DNA of 64,000 nt, from NCBI RefSeq assembly GCF_021608185.1, contig NZ_JAKIHN010000009.1:1-64000 (forward strand). Direction: 5' to 3'. The DNA is from Flavobacterium anseongense. Lineage in GTDB: Bacteria > Bacteroidota > Bacteroidia > Flavobacteriales > Flavobacteriaceae. Below the pieces are notes generated by a model that was given only the letters and a program-made list of their open reading frames with translations, made no database searches and was not told where the DNA came from. Positions 26,272 to 35,257 of this stretch are shown piece after piece. Within the stretch, counting starts at the first letter, position 1; each line of letters begins with the position of its first letter. Both the position numbers and the translations under genes were made by a program.

Positions 26272-26691
26272 ATGAACATAGCAGAACAAAAATTTCCGTT
26301 GCCACCTTTTACAATGGAAACGGCTTTACAAAAAGTACAATTGGCAGAAGATGCCTGGAACAGCCAAGATATTGATCGGATTGCTCAAGCCTATACTATT
26401 GATACAGAATGGAGAAACAGAGTGGAATTCATTAATGGAAGAGAAGAAGTCAAAACTTTTTTGAAACGAAAATGGGAAAAGGAATTGAATTACAAACTCA
26501 AAAAGGAACTTTGGGGCTTTCGCGAAAATCGTATGGCCGTTCGTTTTGAATATGAATATCAAACCCAAAGCGGACAATGGTTCAGAGCTTACGGTAATGA
26601 ATTATGGGAGTTTGATGAAAATGGTTTGATGCGTAAACGTTTTGCCAGCATCAACGACTTGGAAATAAAAAGTGAAGAAAGATATTTATAG
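26272..26691 (+). CDS. DUF1348 / NTF2-like family protein
   Basis: About 139 residues from ATG 26272. The sequence [51 protein letters not shown] and [16 protein letters not shown] follows the DUF1348 pattern (NTF2/SnoaL-like cone fold) closely. No catalytic function is established that I know of. It is cytoplasmic, with no signal peptide. The gene sits between the AhpD-like gene and the AraC regulator, whose ATG comes 2 bp after its stop. This suggests an inducible stress or detoxification module. Confidence 0.88.
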   Translation: MNIAEQKFPLPPFTMETALQKVQLAEDAWNSQDIDRIAQAYTIDTEWRNRVEFINGREEVKTFLKRKWEKELNYKLKKELWGFRENRMAVRFEYEYQTQSGQWFRAYGNELWEFDENGLMRKRFASINDLEIKSEERYL

Positions 26692-26693
26692 TA

Positions 26694-27572
26694 ATGACCA
26701 ATAAAAACACTTTTACTTTAGTCAATCCTGAAACAGGAAATTTAGCATTCAAGCTTTTTTCGTTTGAAGATATTAGTTCCTTTGACCATATCCAAAGGCT
26801 GAATTATTATTCTTTGATTTGGATTCAAAAAGGAAACGGTAAAGTAAAAGTAGACTTTTCAGAATATGATTTCACGGAAAATCAATTGTTGGCTTTTGCT
26901 CCTTATCAACCTTTTATGTTAACCACAAATGAAGAGACAAATGGAATTGTAATCCATTTTCATCCTGATTTTTTTTGTATTCACAAACACCATCAGGAAG
27001 TTGCATGTAATGGCGTATTGTTTAATAATATTTACGAGCCACCTTATGTAACTATTGATGAAATGACCAAAACCACTTTTAATATGATTTTGGAACAAAT
27101 AAAAACAGAAATGCAAAATCCTGCATTGGCACAATACGAGTTGTTAATTTCCTATTTGAAAATTATTTTAATTACTGCTTCAAGGCTGAAGAAAGAACAA
27201 CTATCTGTTGTTTCAGAAACGGCTGAAAATACAGCACCTTTTATTCTGCAGAATTTAAAAAATTATATTGAACTCCATTTTAAAACTAAGCATTCACCAA
27301 GTGATTATGCCGATTTACTCAATATAACACCAAAAGCATTGGCAAAAATTGCCAAAACACACTTTAATAAAACCCTGACCAACCTGATTGCTGAGCGTAT
27401 TATTATTGAAGCAAAAAGAGAATTATATCTCACAAATAAAGCTGTAAAAGAAATTGCATTTGAATTGGGTTATGATGATGAGCATTATTTTAGTCGGTTT
27501 TTTAAAAATAATGCCGATGTTTCTCCACAGATTTACAGAGAAACTGTAGGTTTTGCTCGCGCGATGGGTTAA
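26694..27572 (+). CDS. AraC family transcriptional regulator
   Basis: A 292-residue regulator. The N-terminal sensing half (FDHIQRLNYYSLIWIQKGNG, a cupin-like barrel) is at about 20-140. The C-terminal half has two helix-turn-helix motifs: SPSDYADLLNITPKALAKIAK, and KEIAFELGYDDEHYFSRFFK with the family signature. It should respond to a small ligand and control nearby genes, and the repeats at 25582-25611 are a candidate site. It ends the AhpD-DUF1348-AraC run. Confidence 0.92.
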   Translation: MTNKNTFTLVNPETGNLAFKLFSFEDISSFDHIQRLNYYSLIWIQKGNGKVKVDFSEYDFTENQLLAFAPYQPFMLTTNEETNGIVIHFHPDFFCIHKHHQEVACNGVLFNNIYEPPYVTIDEMTKTTFNMILEQIKTEMQNPALAQYELLISYLKIILITASRLKKEQLSVVSETAENTAPFILQNLKNYIELHFKTKHSPSDYADLLNITPKALAKIAKTHFNKTLTNLIAERIIIEAKRELYLTNKAVKEIAFELGYDDEHYFSRFFKNNADVSPQIYRETVGFARAMG

Positions 27573-27631
27573 TTAGCAACTTTTTTGCAGCTAATGTAAA
27601 CTACGCGACATTTCACAATTTCATATAGATT

Positions 27632-27639
27632 TAGCTTTG
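27632..27639 (+). promoter_or_regulatory. Candidate -7 box for the DM13 lipoprotein gene
   Basis: TAGCTTTG followed by T. The context TTTCAT...GATTTAGCTTTGT is shared with the box at 29083-29090. No clear -33 element is present. Confidence 0.45.
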
Positions 27640-27661
27640 TACTATCAAAAATGAATCAATT

Positions 27662-28081
27662 ATGAAAAAGCTATTTAAATTAATCCCAATTTTGTTCCTG
27701 ATCTTATCTTGTCAGGAAGAAGGCGAGTTAACACGTACGCCCCAAAACATCGTTCCAATTACTCCAACAGCAATTTTAAAATACTACGGCACTTTTGAGC
27801 CAACAAGCGGAATTGCTGTTGCGGGTGAAGCTAAAATTTATCAGGAAGGAACTCAATACAAAGTCAAGCTGGATAATTTTTCCGTAAGTGATGGTCCGGA
27901 TTTGAAAGTCTATTTATCAAAAGCAGCAACACCAACAGATTTTGTAAATCTTGGAAATTTGACTTCTCAAACGGTGTATCCAATTCCATCATCTGTCAAC
28001 ATTGAGGATTATTCCCATGTGCTTATTCATTGCCAACAATACAGTCATTTGTTTGCAATAGCTGAATTAATCCAAAATTAA
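27662..28081 (+). CDS. DM13 domain lipoprotein
   Basis: A 139-residue lipoprotein (signal IPILFLILSC). The section YYGTFEPTSGIAVAGEAKIY...DNFSVSDGPDLKVYLSKAATP...IPSSVNIEDYSHVLIHCQQY is a DM13 domain; the Cys in HCQQYSHLF is the family's conserved residue. In animals DM13 is proposed to take part in electron transfer or redox chemistry; in bacteria its role is open. It heads a run with an outer-membrane barrel and a YHS protein. Confidence 0.85.
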   Translation: MKKLFKLIPILFLILSCQEEGELTRTPQNIVPITPTAILKYYGTFEPTSGIAVAGEAKIYQEGTQYKVKLDNFSVSDGPDLKVYLSKAATPTDFVNLGNLTSQTVYPIPSSVNIEDYSHVLIHCQQYSHLFAIAELIQN

Positions 28082-28130
28082 AATTATGAAATCGAAGATT
28101 CACGAATACCAAAAAAACAATTTTAAAGTC

Positions 28131-29027
28131 ATGAGTAAAAAATTAGCTTTGATATTAGTCGTATTTGCAAATCAAGGGTTTTCTCAAGGCTGTAGCGATG
28201 CCGGAATTTGTTCCATAAACAAAGGCTTTACTACAGAAGAAAAAAACTTTAAAAACCACATAGAGATTGCTGCAATTTTTGGTGCCGGCGAATCGGATGT
28301 TCGCTATGTTTCGCCTTATGTTTCGTATACAAAACGTTTCAATGACCGGTTTTCGTTTACCAGCAAAGTTACTTTTTCTACTGCTACCGGAAGTTTTGGA
28401 ACACGAAGTCAGTTTGGAGATGCTTTTTTAATTGGGAATTATTCGTTTAAAGAAAAGAGCAAGAAACAATGGAGCGCTTTGTTGGGTTGGAAATTTCCTT
28501 TTACAGCTTCTAACCTAAAGATTAACGGCTATTCATTGCCTCTGGATTATCAATCGAGTTTGGGAACAGTTGATTTGTTTTTGGGAACTAATCTCAACTA
28601 TAAAAATTGGGATTTTAATGCGGCACTTCAAATTCCGGTGTTTAATTTGAATAAGAATTCGTATTTTAAAGAGTATGGAGGAACGGATGATTTTCCATCA
28701 ACCAATTTGTTCGAACGAAAATCGGATGCACTACTAAGAGCAACTTATTCGATGAAAACACCAAATAAAAAATTTACATTCAAGCCCAATGTACTCTTCA
28801 TTTATCATTTGGGTGAAGACAGTTATGAAAACATTTTTTCCCAAAGAGAAAACATCAAAGGTTCTGACGGTTTAACCATAAACGGAAACCTGATTACATC
28901 TTACAGTATTAGTAAACAAAGTAGTATAGAACTTTCGTTGGCGACACCATTTGTGGTTAGAGATGTTCGCCCTGATGGATTAACACGGAGCTTTGTTGCC
29001 GGACTTCAATATCAATATTCATTCTAA
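28131..29027 (+). CDS. Outer-membrane beta-barrel protein, unknown cargo
   Basis: About 298 residues from ATG 28131, which begins a signal peptide (MSKKLALILVVFANQGFSQG). An earlier ATG at 28086 would bury that signal. The mature part opens with a Cys pair (CSDAGICSINKGF) and then shows alternating strands with aromatic girdles (FSFTSKVTFSTATGSFG, KKQWSALLGWKFPFTAS), ending YQYSF as outer-membrane barrels do. It resembles the MetA-pathway/transporter-like outer-membrane family only loosely. It lies between the DM13 and YHS genes. Confidence 0.75.
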   Translation: MSKKLALILVVFANQGFSQGCSDAGICSINKGFTTEEKNFKNHIEIAAIFGAGESDVRYVSPYVSYTKRFNDRFSFTSKVTFSTATGSFGTRSQFGDAFLIGNYSFKEKSKKQWSALLGWKFPFTASNLKINGYSLPLDYQSSLGTVDLFLGTNLNYKNWDFNAALQIPVFNLNKNSYFKEYGGTDDFPSTNLFERKSDALLRATYSMKTPNKKFTFKPNVLFIYHLGEDSYENIFSQRENIKGSDGLTINGNLITSYSISKQSSIELSLATPFVVRDVRPDGLTRSFVAGLQYQYSF

Positions 29028-29082
29028 TAAATATTATTCCATAAATGTAAAGTAGCAGACAAAGTGGTTTTTTCATCTGATG

Positions 29083-29090
29083 TAGCTTTG
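29083..29090 (+). promoter_or_regulatory. Candidate -7 box for the YHS gene
   Basis: TAGCTTTG followed by T, 31 bp before the ATG. The preceding bases TTTCATCTGATG resemble those before the box at 27632-27639. Confidence 0.45.
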
Positions 29091-29121
29091 TCTCTTAAAA
29101 GAATAACTAAATTTAACAATC

Positions 29122-29583
29122 ATGAACAAACAAATTTTAATCCTATTAGTTGTATTTATTTCGGTAACAACATTTGGACAAACAGCAGCAAAAAGAACTA
29201 AAGAATTCAATTTAGAAAATAAAACAGCCATTCAGGGTTATGATCCGGTGGCTTATTTTACTCAGAAAAAAGCGGTAAAAGGAAAAGCTACTATTGTAGC
29301 AATTTATGAAGGTGTGACCTATAATTTTTCTTCACAAACCAATAAAGAGTTGTTTCTAAAAAATCCGGTGGGATACGAACCACAATATGGCGGTTGGTGC
29401 GCTTTCGCGATGGGTGATTATGGCGAAAAGGTAGAAGTTAATCCGGGAACTTTTAAAGTTTTGGATGGAAAACTATATCTGTTTTACAATGCATTTTTCA
29501 ATAACACTTTGAAAAGTTGGAATAAGGATGAGATCAACCTGAAAAAGAAAGCCGATGCCAATTGGAAGAAACTTTCAAACTAA
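29122..29583 (+). CDS. Exported YHS domain protein
   Basis: A 153-residue protein with a signal peptide (MNKQILILLVVFISVTTFGQ). The YHS-like domain reads IQGYDPVAYFTQKKAVKG...GVTYNFSSQTNKELFLKNP...YEPQYGGWCAFAMG. The family binds or is associated with metals such as copper, but the role of this exported type is not established. One Cys is seen. A gene for a DoxX-like membrane protein follows 24 bp later, suggesting a shared transcript. Confidence 0.85.
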   Translation: MNKQILILLVVFISVTTFGQTAAKRTKEFNLENKTAIQGYDPVAYFTQKKAVKGKATIVAIYEGVTYNFSSQTNKELFLKNPVGYEPQYGGWCAFAMGDYGEKVEVNPGTFKVLDGKLYLFYNAFFNNTLKSWNKDEINLKKKADANWKKLSN

Positions 29584-29607
29584 TCTAAGAATTCTAAAAA
29601 TCTAATA

Positions 29608-29997
29608 ATGAAAAACTCAATATTCACTTGGATTGTAAAACTCATCGCGGTAATCATCCTTTTGCAAACACTGTATTTCAAATTTACAGGCGCTGAAGAA
29701 AGCGTTTATATTTTTGCCAAATTGGGAATTGAACCTTACGGAAGAATAGGTTCGGGAATTGTCGAATTGATGGCATCGATTTTAATTTTAATACCAAGAA
29801 CAGCATTACTTGGCGCATTACTTGGTGCAGGAACAATGCTCGGCGCTATTTTTTCACACTTGTTTGTGTTGGGAATTGAAGTAAAAAATGATGGCGGGGA
29901 ATTATTTATTTTAGCAATAATTACTTTACTTTGTTGTACGATACTAATTATTCAAAACAGAAATAAGATTCAGGATTTGCTTAGATTTAAAATATAA
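29608..29997 (+). CDS. DoxX family membrane protein
   Basis: A 129-residue protein with four predicted membrane helices at about 8-22, 48-64, 68-90 and 98-118. The order IVKLIAVIILLQTLYFKFTGAEES, IVELMASILILIP and LGAGTMLGAIFSHL follows the DoxX/DoxD-like pattern (first segment quoted in part). DoxX proteins are linked to thiol and redox homeostasis in some bacteria; substrate unknown here. It is between the YHS and DinB genes on the same strand. Confidence 0.82.
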   Translation: MKNSIFTWIVKLIAVIILLQTLYFKFTGAEESVYIFAKLGIEPYGRIGSGIVELMASILILIPRTALLGALLGAGTMLGAIFSHLFVLGIEVKNDGGELFILAIITLLCCTILIIQNRNKIQDLLRFKI

Positions 29998-30043
29998 AAC
30001 TGAGGTATTATAAAAAACGTAATTAAGTTATAAATATAAAAAT

Positions 30044-30532
30044 ATGCTCATACCATCTTTGCACAAAACTTTAAATGAATTGGAATTGTTGTTAAATCAA
30101 CTTTCCAATGATGATTTTATTTCGCCATGTAAGGCTTTGAGTAATTCAACAATTGGCGAACACACCCGACATATTATCGAAATGTTTCAGTGTTTGGGAA
30201 ATCAATATGAAAATGGTGTTGTGAATTATGACAGAAGAAATCGCGATTACAGAATCCAATCAGATACTCATTTTGCATTGCAATGTTTAACGGATATCAG
30301 AAGTCAATTAGAAAGAGTCAATAAAAAGTTACTATTGGAACAAGTTGTTGGTGAAGAAGAATTGCATATCGAGAGTAATTACTTCAGAGAACTGTTATAT
30401 AATTTAGAGCATTGTATTCATCATCAAGCTTTAATAAAAGTGGCGGTTTTGCAGTTGGAACATTTACAAATTGACCCTGATTTTGGCGTGGCACCATCTA
30501 CAATCGAATACAGAAAACAATGTGCACAGTAA
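30044..30532 (+). CDS. DinB superfamily protein
   Basis: A 162-residue four-helix-bundle protein. Candidate metal-binding His residues occur in TIGEHTRHIIEMF and in LEHCIHHQALIK, at the positions typical of DinB/YfiT-like proteins, which often act as thiol-dependent metalloenzymes. The precise reaction is unknown. Its end overlaps the NRDE/TANGO2-like gene by 13 bp in another frame, so the two are translationally linked. Confidence 0.82.
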   Translation: MLIPSLHKTLNELELLLNQLSNDDFISPCKALSNSTIGEHTRHIIEMFQCLGNQYENGVVNYDRRNRDYRIQSDTHFALQCLTDIRSQLERVNKKLLLEQVVGEEELHIESNYFRELLYNLEHCIHHQALIKVAVLQLEHLQIDPDFGVAPSTIEYRKQCAQ

Positions 30533-31230
30533 GTTTTGTCAATGCCAATGGCAAAATTATCATTACTTCCAATCGTGATGAAAAAACATTGAGGCCAAAC
30601 TCCACTGAACCCAAAAATTATCTTATCAACAACAAAAAAATCATCTTTCCAAAAGACCAAAAAGCTGGCGGAACATGGTTCGCTATTGATGAACATGCTA
30701 CCATTTTAGTGCTTTTAAATGGTGCCAATGAAAAACACATTCTTAAAGAAAGTTACCGAAAAAGCCGCGGTTTGATTGTATTGGAATTAATCAGCAGCGA
30801 ATCAGCAATTGCAGCATGGAAGAAAATCGATTTGGAAAACATCGAACCTTTTACATTGGTACTTTTTCAAAACCAAAAACTATATCAATTGAGATGGAAT
30901 GAAACTGAAAAAAGTACTTTGGAATTGGATACCAATCAAAGTCATATTTGGTCATCATCGACTTTATATCCAAAAGAAATCAGAGAAGAAAGAGCCAATT
31001 GGTTTTATACGTTTCTGGATACAGTGCCAGAAGTAAATGCGGATGAATTATTTAATTTCCATCGCTACACCGAAGAAGAGAACACTGAACACGGATTGGT
31101 CATCAATAGAAATGAAACTTTAAAAACATTGAGTATAACACAAACCGTAATCGAAAAAAACAAAGTTGTAATTCATTACAATGATTTGATTGCCGAACAG
31201 GATTTTTCTAATACCTTTATATCTGTATAA
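30520..31230 (+). CDS. NRDE/TANGO2 family protein
   Basis: A 236-residue protein that starts with the family N-terminus MCTVSFV and carries the NRDE tetrapeptide (ITSNRDEKTLRPN), then GGTWFAIDEHATILVLLNG and KSRGLIVLELI. Cys2 could become the N-terminal nucleophile after Met removal, as in Ntn-type hydrolases, but activity in this family is unsettled; the human relative is linked to haem or lipid handling. It overlaps the DinB gene by 13 bp. Confidence 0.88.
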   Translation: MCTVSFVNANGKIIITSNRDEKTLRPNSTEPKNYLINNKKIIFPKDQKAGGTWFAIDEHATILVLLNGANEKHILKESYRKSRGLIVLELISSESAIAAWKKIDLENIEPFTLVLFQNQKLYQLRWNETEKSTLELDTNQSHIWSSSTLYPKEIREERANWFYTFLDTVPEVNADELFNFHRYTEEENTEHGLVINRNETLKTLSITQTVIEKNKVVIHYNDLIAEQDFSNTFISV

Positions 31231-31244
31231 TAATATAATAATCT

Positions 31245-31290
31245 GTCTCCCTGAGCTTGTCGAAGGGCATAACTTATAACTCATAATTCT
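31245..31290 (+). repeat. Two short dispersed repeats in tandem
   Basis: 31245-31268 is GTCTCCCTGAGC followed by TTGTCGAAGGGC, an inverted member of the family at 2014 and 53339. 31268-31290 is CATAACTTATAACTCATAA plus TTCT, a member of the family at 42088, 55831 and 56464. The second unit directly precedes the TTG start of the ATP-grasp gene. Confidence 0.6.
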
Positions 31291-32324
31291 TGAGACTTTT
31301 TCTCCATAAACTCTTCCATTGGGAATATTGGCCATTTCAAGTTGTCTATATTCCTATTTATTTTTTATGGGCGTATTATGCTTTGAAAGCAAGAACGATT
31401 TTCTTTTTTAACACCTGTAATCCAACGATGAAAAACGGCGGTTTTGTTATGGATAGCAAAATAGAAATCTATGATTTAATTCCGCAACAGTTTTATCCAA
31501 CAACAAAATTCGTCAAAGAAAAAATGCCTTTTGATGAAGTCGAAACCTTACTGAAAACTTCCAAAATTAATTTTCCTTTTATTGTAAAACCCGATATTGG
31601 TTTGCGCGGTTCGGCAGTGAAAAAAGTAAGCAGTTTAGAAGAATTAAAAGTCTATCACCACAAAGCCAATTTCGATTATTTAGTACAGGATTTGATTCCG
31701 TATGAAAATGAAGTTGGGATTTTCTATGTTCGTTTTCCGCATGAAAAACAAGGAAAAATTAGCGGAATTGTAGCTAAAGAATTCCTAATCATTGAAGGCG
31801 ATGGTTGTTCGACAATTGAGGAATTATTGAAAGCAAATCCACGTTACGAGTTCCAATTAAAAGCTCTCGAAAAAGAATATGGCAGTCAGTTAAAAGCCAT
31901 TTTAGCTAAAGGAGAAAAGAGAAATTTAGTGCCTTATGGGAATCACGCTCGTGGTGCAAAATTTTTAGATTACAGTAATCTTATTTCACCGGAATTGACA
32001 AAAGTCATTGACGAAATGTGTCTTCAAATTCCCGAGTTTTATTTTGGAAGAATGGACTTAATGTACAACACTTGGGAAGAACTCGAGCAAGGCAAAAACT
32101 TTTCTATTGTAGAATTAAACGGTGCAGCCAGTGAGCCTACACATATTTACGACCCAAAACATTCACTCTATTTTGCATGGAAAGAATTGGCTCGCCACAT
32201 CAGTTATATGTTCCGAATCAGTGTTGCAAATCACAAACGCGGATTTCCGTATTTGTCACATAAAGTCGGAATGGAACAATATAGATTACATTTGGAACAA
32301 AGTAATAAAATTGTAAATTTTTAA
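31290..32324 (+). CDS. ATP-grasp ligase, D-Ala-D-Ala-ligase-like
   Basis: About 344 residues from a TTG start at 31290. The first in-frame ATG would remove the hydrophobic N-terminal part (FHWEYWPFQVVYIPIYFLWA), which I believe is conserved in Bacteroidetes relatives. The ATP-grasp fold is visible as FPFIVKPDIGLRGSAVKKV, YLVQDLIPYENEVGIFYVRF, LNPRYEF-like linker, and the metal-binding FGRMDLMYN...FSIVELNGAASEP. It should join a carboxylate to an amine using ATP; substrates are unknown. It overlaps the LysE-type exporter gene by 1 bp (TAATG). Confidence 0.8.
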   Translation: MRLFLHKLFHWEYWPFQVVYIPIYFLWAYYALKARTIFFFNTCNPTMKNGGFVMDSKIEIYDLIPQQFYPTTKFVKEKMPFDEVETLLKTSKINFPFIVKPDIGLRGSAVKKVSSLEELKVYHHKANFDYLVQDLIPYENEVGIFYVRFPHEKQGKISGIVAKEFLIIEGDGCSTIEELLKANPRYEFQLKALEKEYGSQLKAILAKGEKRNLVPYGNHARGAKFLDYSNLISPELTKVIDEMCLQIPEFYFGRMDLMYNTWEELEQGKNFSIVELNGAASEPTHIYDPKHSLYFAWKELARHISYMFRISVANHKRGFPYLSHKVGMEQYRLHLEQSNKIVNF

Positions 32325-32953
32325 TGCAGAATCTTAAGAACATAGCTGTTGGTTTTCTAGTGAGTTTCATCGGTTCTATTCCGTTGGGCTATTTAAATGT
32401 TGTCGGTTTTCAGGTTTATGATAAAGCGGGTTTATTTCCAACAGCTTTATATTTATTTGGCGTAATTATTATTGAGTTCTTCGTGATTTATTTCACCTTG
32501 ATTTTTGCTAATAAGTTAGCTGCCAATAAAAAACTAACCAAGTATATTGAAGGATTTTCGATAGTATTTATGTTTGTTTTGGCGTATGTTTTTTATTCCA
32601 GTGCCAATGCTAAAAGTGATTTTTCAACAAGCTTTAATTACGCACCATTCTTATTAGGAATTGTCTTGAGTTGTCTCAATTTTGTCCAGATTCCGTTTTG
32701 GACAGGCTGGAATTTATATTTGCTAAACGGAAACTACATCGAAATTTCAAAATCAAGGAAATACTTTTATGTCTTCGGAACCATAACCGGAACATTTTGC
32801 GGTATGTTGGTGCTGATTCTTTCGCTTCATTATTTTGCTTCTAATGTTGATTTTTTATCTAAATATTTAATGCAAATCATTATTCCATTGGTGTTTGTCG
32901 GGCTCGGATTTTTTCAGGGAATAAAATATTGGATGAAACACAAAAAAGTGTAA
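32324..32953 (+). CDS. LysE family exporter-like protein
   Basis: A 209-residue protein with six predicted membrane segments. The start FLVSFIGSIPLGYLNVVGFQ corresponds to the LysE-type PGP-like motif region. These proteins export amino acids or small metabolites. The ATG overlaps the stop codon of the upstream ATP-grasp gene, so translation is coupled and the exporter may move that ligase's product or substrate. Confidence 0.82.
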   Translation: MQNLKNIAVGFLVSFIGSIPLGYLNVVGFQVYDKAGLFPTALYLFGVIIIEFFVIYFTLIFANKLAANKKLTKYIEGFSIVFMFVLAYVFYSSANAKSDFSTSFNYAPFLLGIVLSCLNFVQIPFWTGWNLYLLNGNYIEISKSRKYFYVFGTITGTFCGMLVLILSLHYFASNVDFLSKYLMQIIIPLVFVGLGFFQGIKYWMKHKKV

Positions 32954-32989
32954 CTTGTGCTTGTTTATTCATCTGAAATTAATGTGATT

Positions 32990-34500
32990 ATGAAATATCT
33001 ACTATTATTTTTATGCTCCTTCACGGCTTTTTCACAACTTGATTCCACTTTTGGAACTAACGGACTTACCTCAATACCTGGTAATTCTCCTGTTGGAATA
33101 AAGATTGAGACTGACGGAAAAATTTTGGTGTTAATGAAAAAAAATGATGTGGCATCCTTAGTTCGCCTTATGCCCGACGGTACAGTAGATAATACATTTG
33201 TTTTCCAAAATTTGGTGATAGCCGGAACTACTTCCTCATATCCTTTGAACATGGCAGTGCAGAATGATGGAAAAATTGTTGCTATAATAAATACCAACAC
33301 GATAAGCACTAGTAATACTTTGGTAAGATTCAATACCGATGGAACAATTGACAGTTCGTTTGGAAATAACGGATATATCTTTAATGCTTTTCAACAAGGT
33401 AATAATATCGTTTCTTATACGAGAATTGCAATAAATCCGATATCAGGGAACATTCTAATAGCCGGAAATATATATATATATCTAGTCCTAGTTCTTATAT
33501 GCCAATTGTTGTCTGTTATACCTCTTCAGGGATTTTAAATACAGCATTTTATGGATCAGGAATTAGGGGATGGGCACCTTCAGAAAACAGATATATTATG
33601 GACATTGTGATTGACACAAGTAGTAAGATTATTGTGGTAGGATATAGAATTTATGGCAGTAGTAGTCCAGAATCCGGGAAAGATGATTGGATATTTCGTA
33701 TGAATAGCGATGCGTCAACCGATTCAACATTTTCAGACGACGGTTCATTTACCACTAATGTGGGTAGCTATTGGGCCTCGAATTCTAGAAGCGCAAACAG
33801 CGAATTCATTAAGGACAATGGACAAATATTGGTAATAGGACAGGGAGGAGATTATTTTACTAAAAAATTCATGGTATACGAGCTTTCCACTGACGGTGTT
33901 CTAATGAATGCAGCTATGCCTGTCTTTTTTCAAAAAACAAATTATAATATAGCCAATAAGGTTGTTCGCGACAATGATGGGAAATTTATTTTGGCAGGAA
34001 GCATTTTGCATTATAGTGCAGGGGGTAGCTTCGGAATGTTAAAAATTGATTCAAATAATTCCATTGATACAGCCTTTGGTACGAACGGATGGATAACCCA
34101 TACAGATCAAACAGCAACAAGCAGTTTTGGCGGAATCAATGACCTGAAGGTACAGCCGGCAGATAACAAAATTGTTATTGCAGGAATGACAGCAGCAAAC
34201 GTTGTTACCATTGCAAGATATCTTAATACCACAACAACAGCACTGCATTCAGATGATTTTCAGGTTGAACACCAGGTGCAGGTATTTCCCAATCCGGCTG
34301 ACGATAATTTAAACATAAGGATAGAAGATAATTCGCTTCTGAACGAAGAATATGCAATTGCCGATTTAAACGGTAGGATTTTAGCAAAAGGAGTATTGAA
34401 TAATCCCACTTCCATTATTAACATTGAGAAGCTTTCCAAAGGAATGTACTTCCTGATTATAGCAAAGGGAAACCTGACTGAGAAATTCATAAAAAATTAA
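32990..34500 (+). pseudogene. Delta-60 repeat T9SS type A protein, split by an AT-repeat frameshift
   Basis: A secreted protein gene starting at ATG 32990 with a signal peptide (MKYLLLFLCSFTAFSQ). The first frame runs LDSTFGTNGL, VRLMPDGTVDNTF, VRFNTDGTIDSSFGNNGY and breaks at 33468-33481, ending at 33538. The second frame continues LNTAFYGSG, DSTFSDDGSF, IDTAFGTNGWI and ends with a type A sorting domain (VFPNPADDNLNIRIEDN...KGMYFLIIAKG). These are delta-60 beta-propeller-type repeats. Removing one AT unit joins both frames as GNIYISSPSSYMP. It may be a real broken gene, a phase-variable one or a sequencing error. Confidence 0.85.
33468..33481 (+). repeat. (AT)7 dinucleotide tract at the frameshift
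   Basis: Seven AT units in a row inside the coding region. Six (or nine) units would keep the delta-60 protein gene open, so the tract length sets whether the full product can be made. Confidence 0.85.
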
Positions 34501-34577
34501 CGCGCGGTTTACAGTTAATAATTTTCAGTCTAATCATTTCCGAAGTTTTGTTATATTTACCATACTTAAAAATGTAG

Positions 34578-35255
34578 ATGAAGAATATAATCATTACCGG
34601 AACTTCGCGCGGAATAGGATTCGAGCTGGCTTTACAATTTGCCAATGCTGGTCATCAGGTTTTAGCCATTTCCAGAAAAACACCACAAGCTTTATTGGGA
34701 AACCAAAATATCACTTGTCTTTCCGTTGATTTATCCAAAGAAAACGAGCTTGTTGCTGTTGATAATTTTATTTCACAAACATGGAAAAAAGTAGATATCA
34801 TCATTCACAACGCAGGAAGCTTGGTCAACAAACCGTTTGCACAAACTACGCAACAGGATTTTGAAAATGTCTATAAAGTCAATGTTTTTGGTGTTGCCAA
34901 TTTGACCAGAATTTGTTTACCATATCTCAAAAAAGGGAGTCATGTTGTTTCTATAAGTTCAATGGGTGGCATTCAGGGAAGTATGAAGTTCGCCGGACTT
35001 TCGGCTTACAGTTCAAGTAAAGGAGCAGTGATTACACTATCTGAATTGTTAGCCGAAGAATACAAGGAACAAGGTATTGCTTTCAATGTATTAGCACTTG
35101 GTGCGGTTAATACCGAAATGTTAAACGAAGCTTTTCCGGGTTATGAAGCTCCGATTTCTGCCAAGGAAATGGCCGATTATATTTTCAATTTTGCCCTAAC
35201 CGGAAACAAATATCATAACGGAAAAATAATTCAGGTTTCATCTTCAACGCCATAA
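34578..35255 (+). CDS. Short-chain dehydrogenase/reductase
   Basis: A 225-residue classical-type SDR. The cofactor motif GTSRGIGFELALQFANAG, the NAG motif (IIHNAGSLVNKPF), catalytic Ser in VVSISSMGG and YSSSK (Tyr and Lys) are all present. The Arg after the first strand (AISRKTP) suggests NADP preference. Substrate is unknown. A SprT-like protease gene starts 2 bp downstream and is probably co-transcribed. Confidence 0.92.
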   Translation: MKNIIITGTSRGIGFELALQFANAGHQVLAISRKTPQALLGNQNITCLSVDLSKENELVAVDNFISQTWKKVDIIIHNAGSLVNKPFAQTTQQDFENVYKVNVFGVANLTRICLPYLKKGSHVVSISSMGGIQGSMKFAGLSAYSSSKGAVITLSELLAEEYKEQGIAFNVLALGAVNTEMLNEAFPGYEAPISAKEMADYIFNFALTGNKYHNGKIIQVSSSTP

Positions 35256-35257
35256 TT

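Noticed and set aside
33499..34500. Independent gene starting at 33499
   Set aside because: It has no signal peptide although it ends in a T9SS sorting domain, and it continues the upstream frame exactly across the (AT)7 tract.
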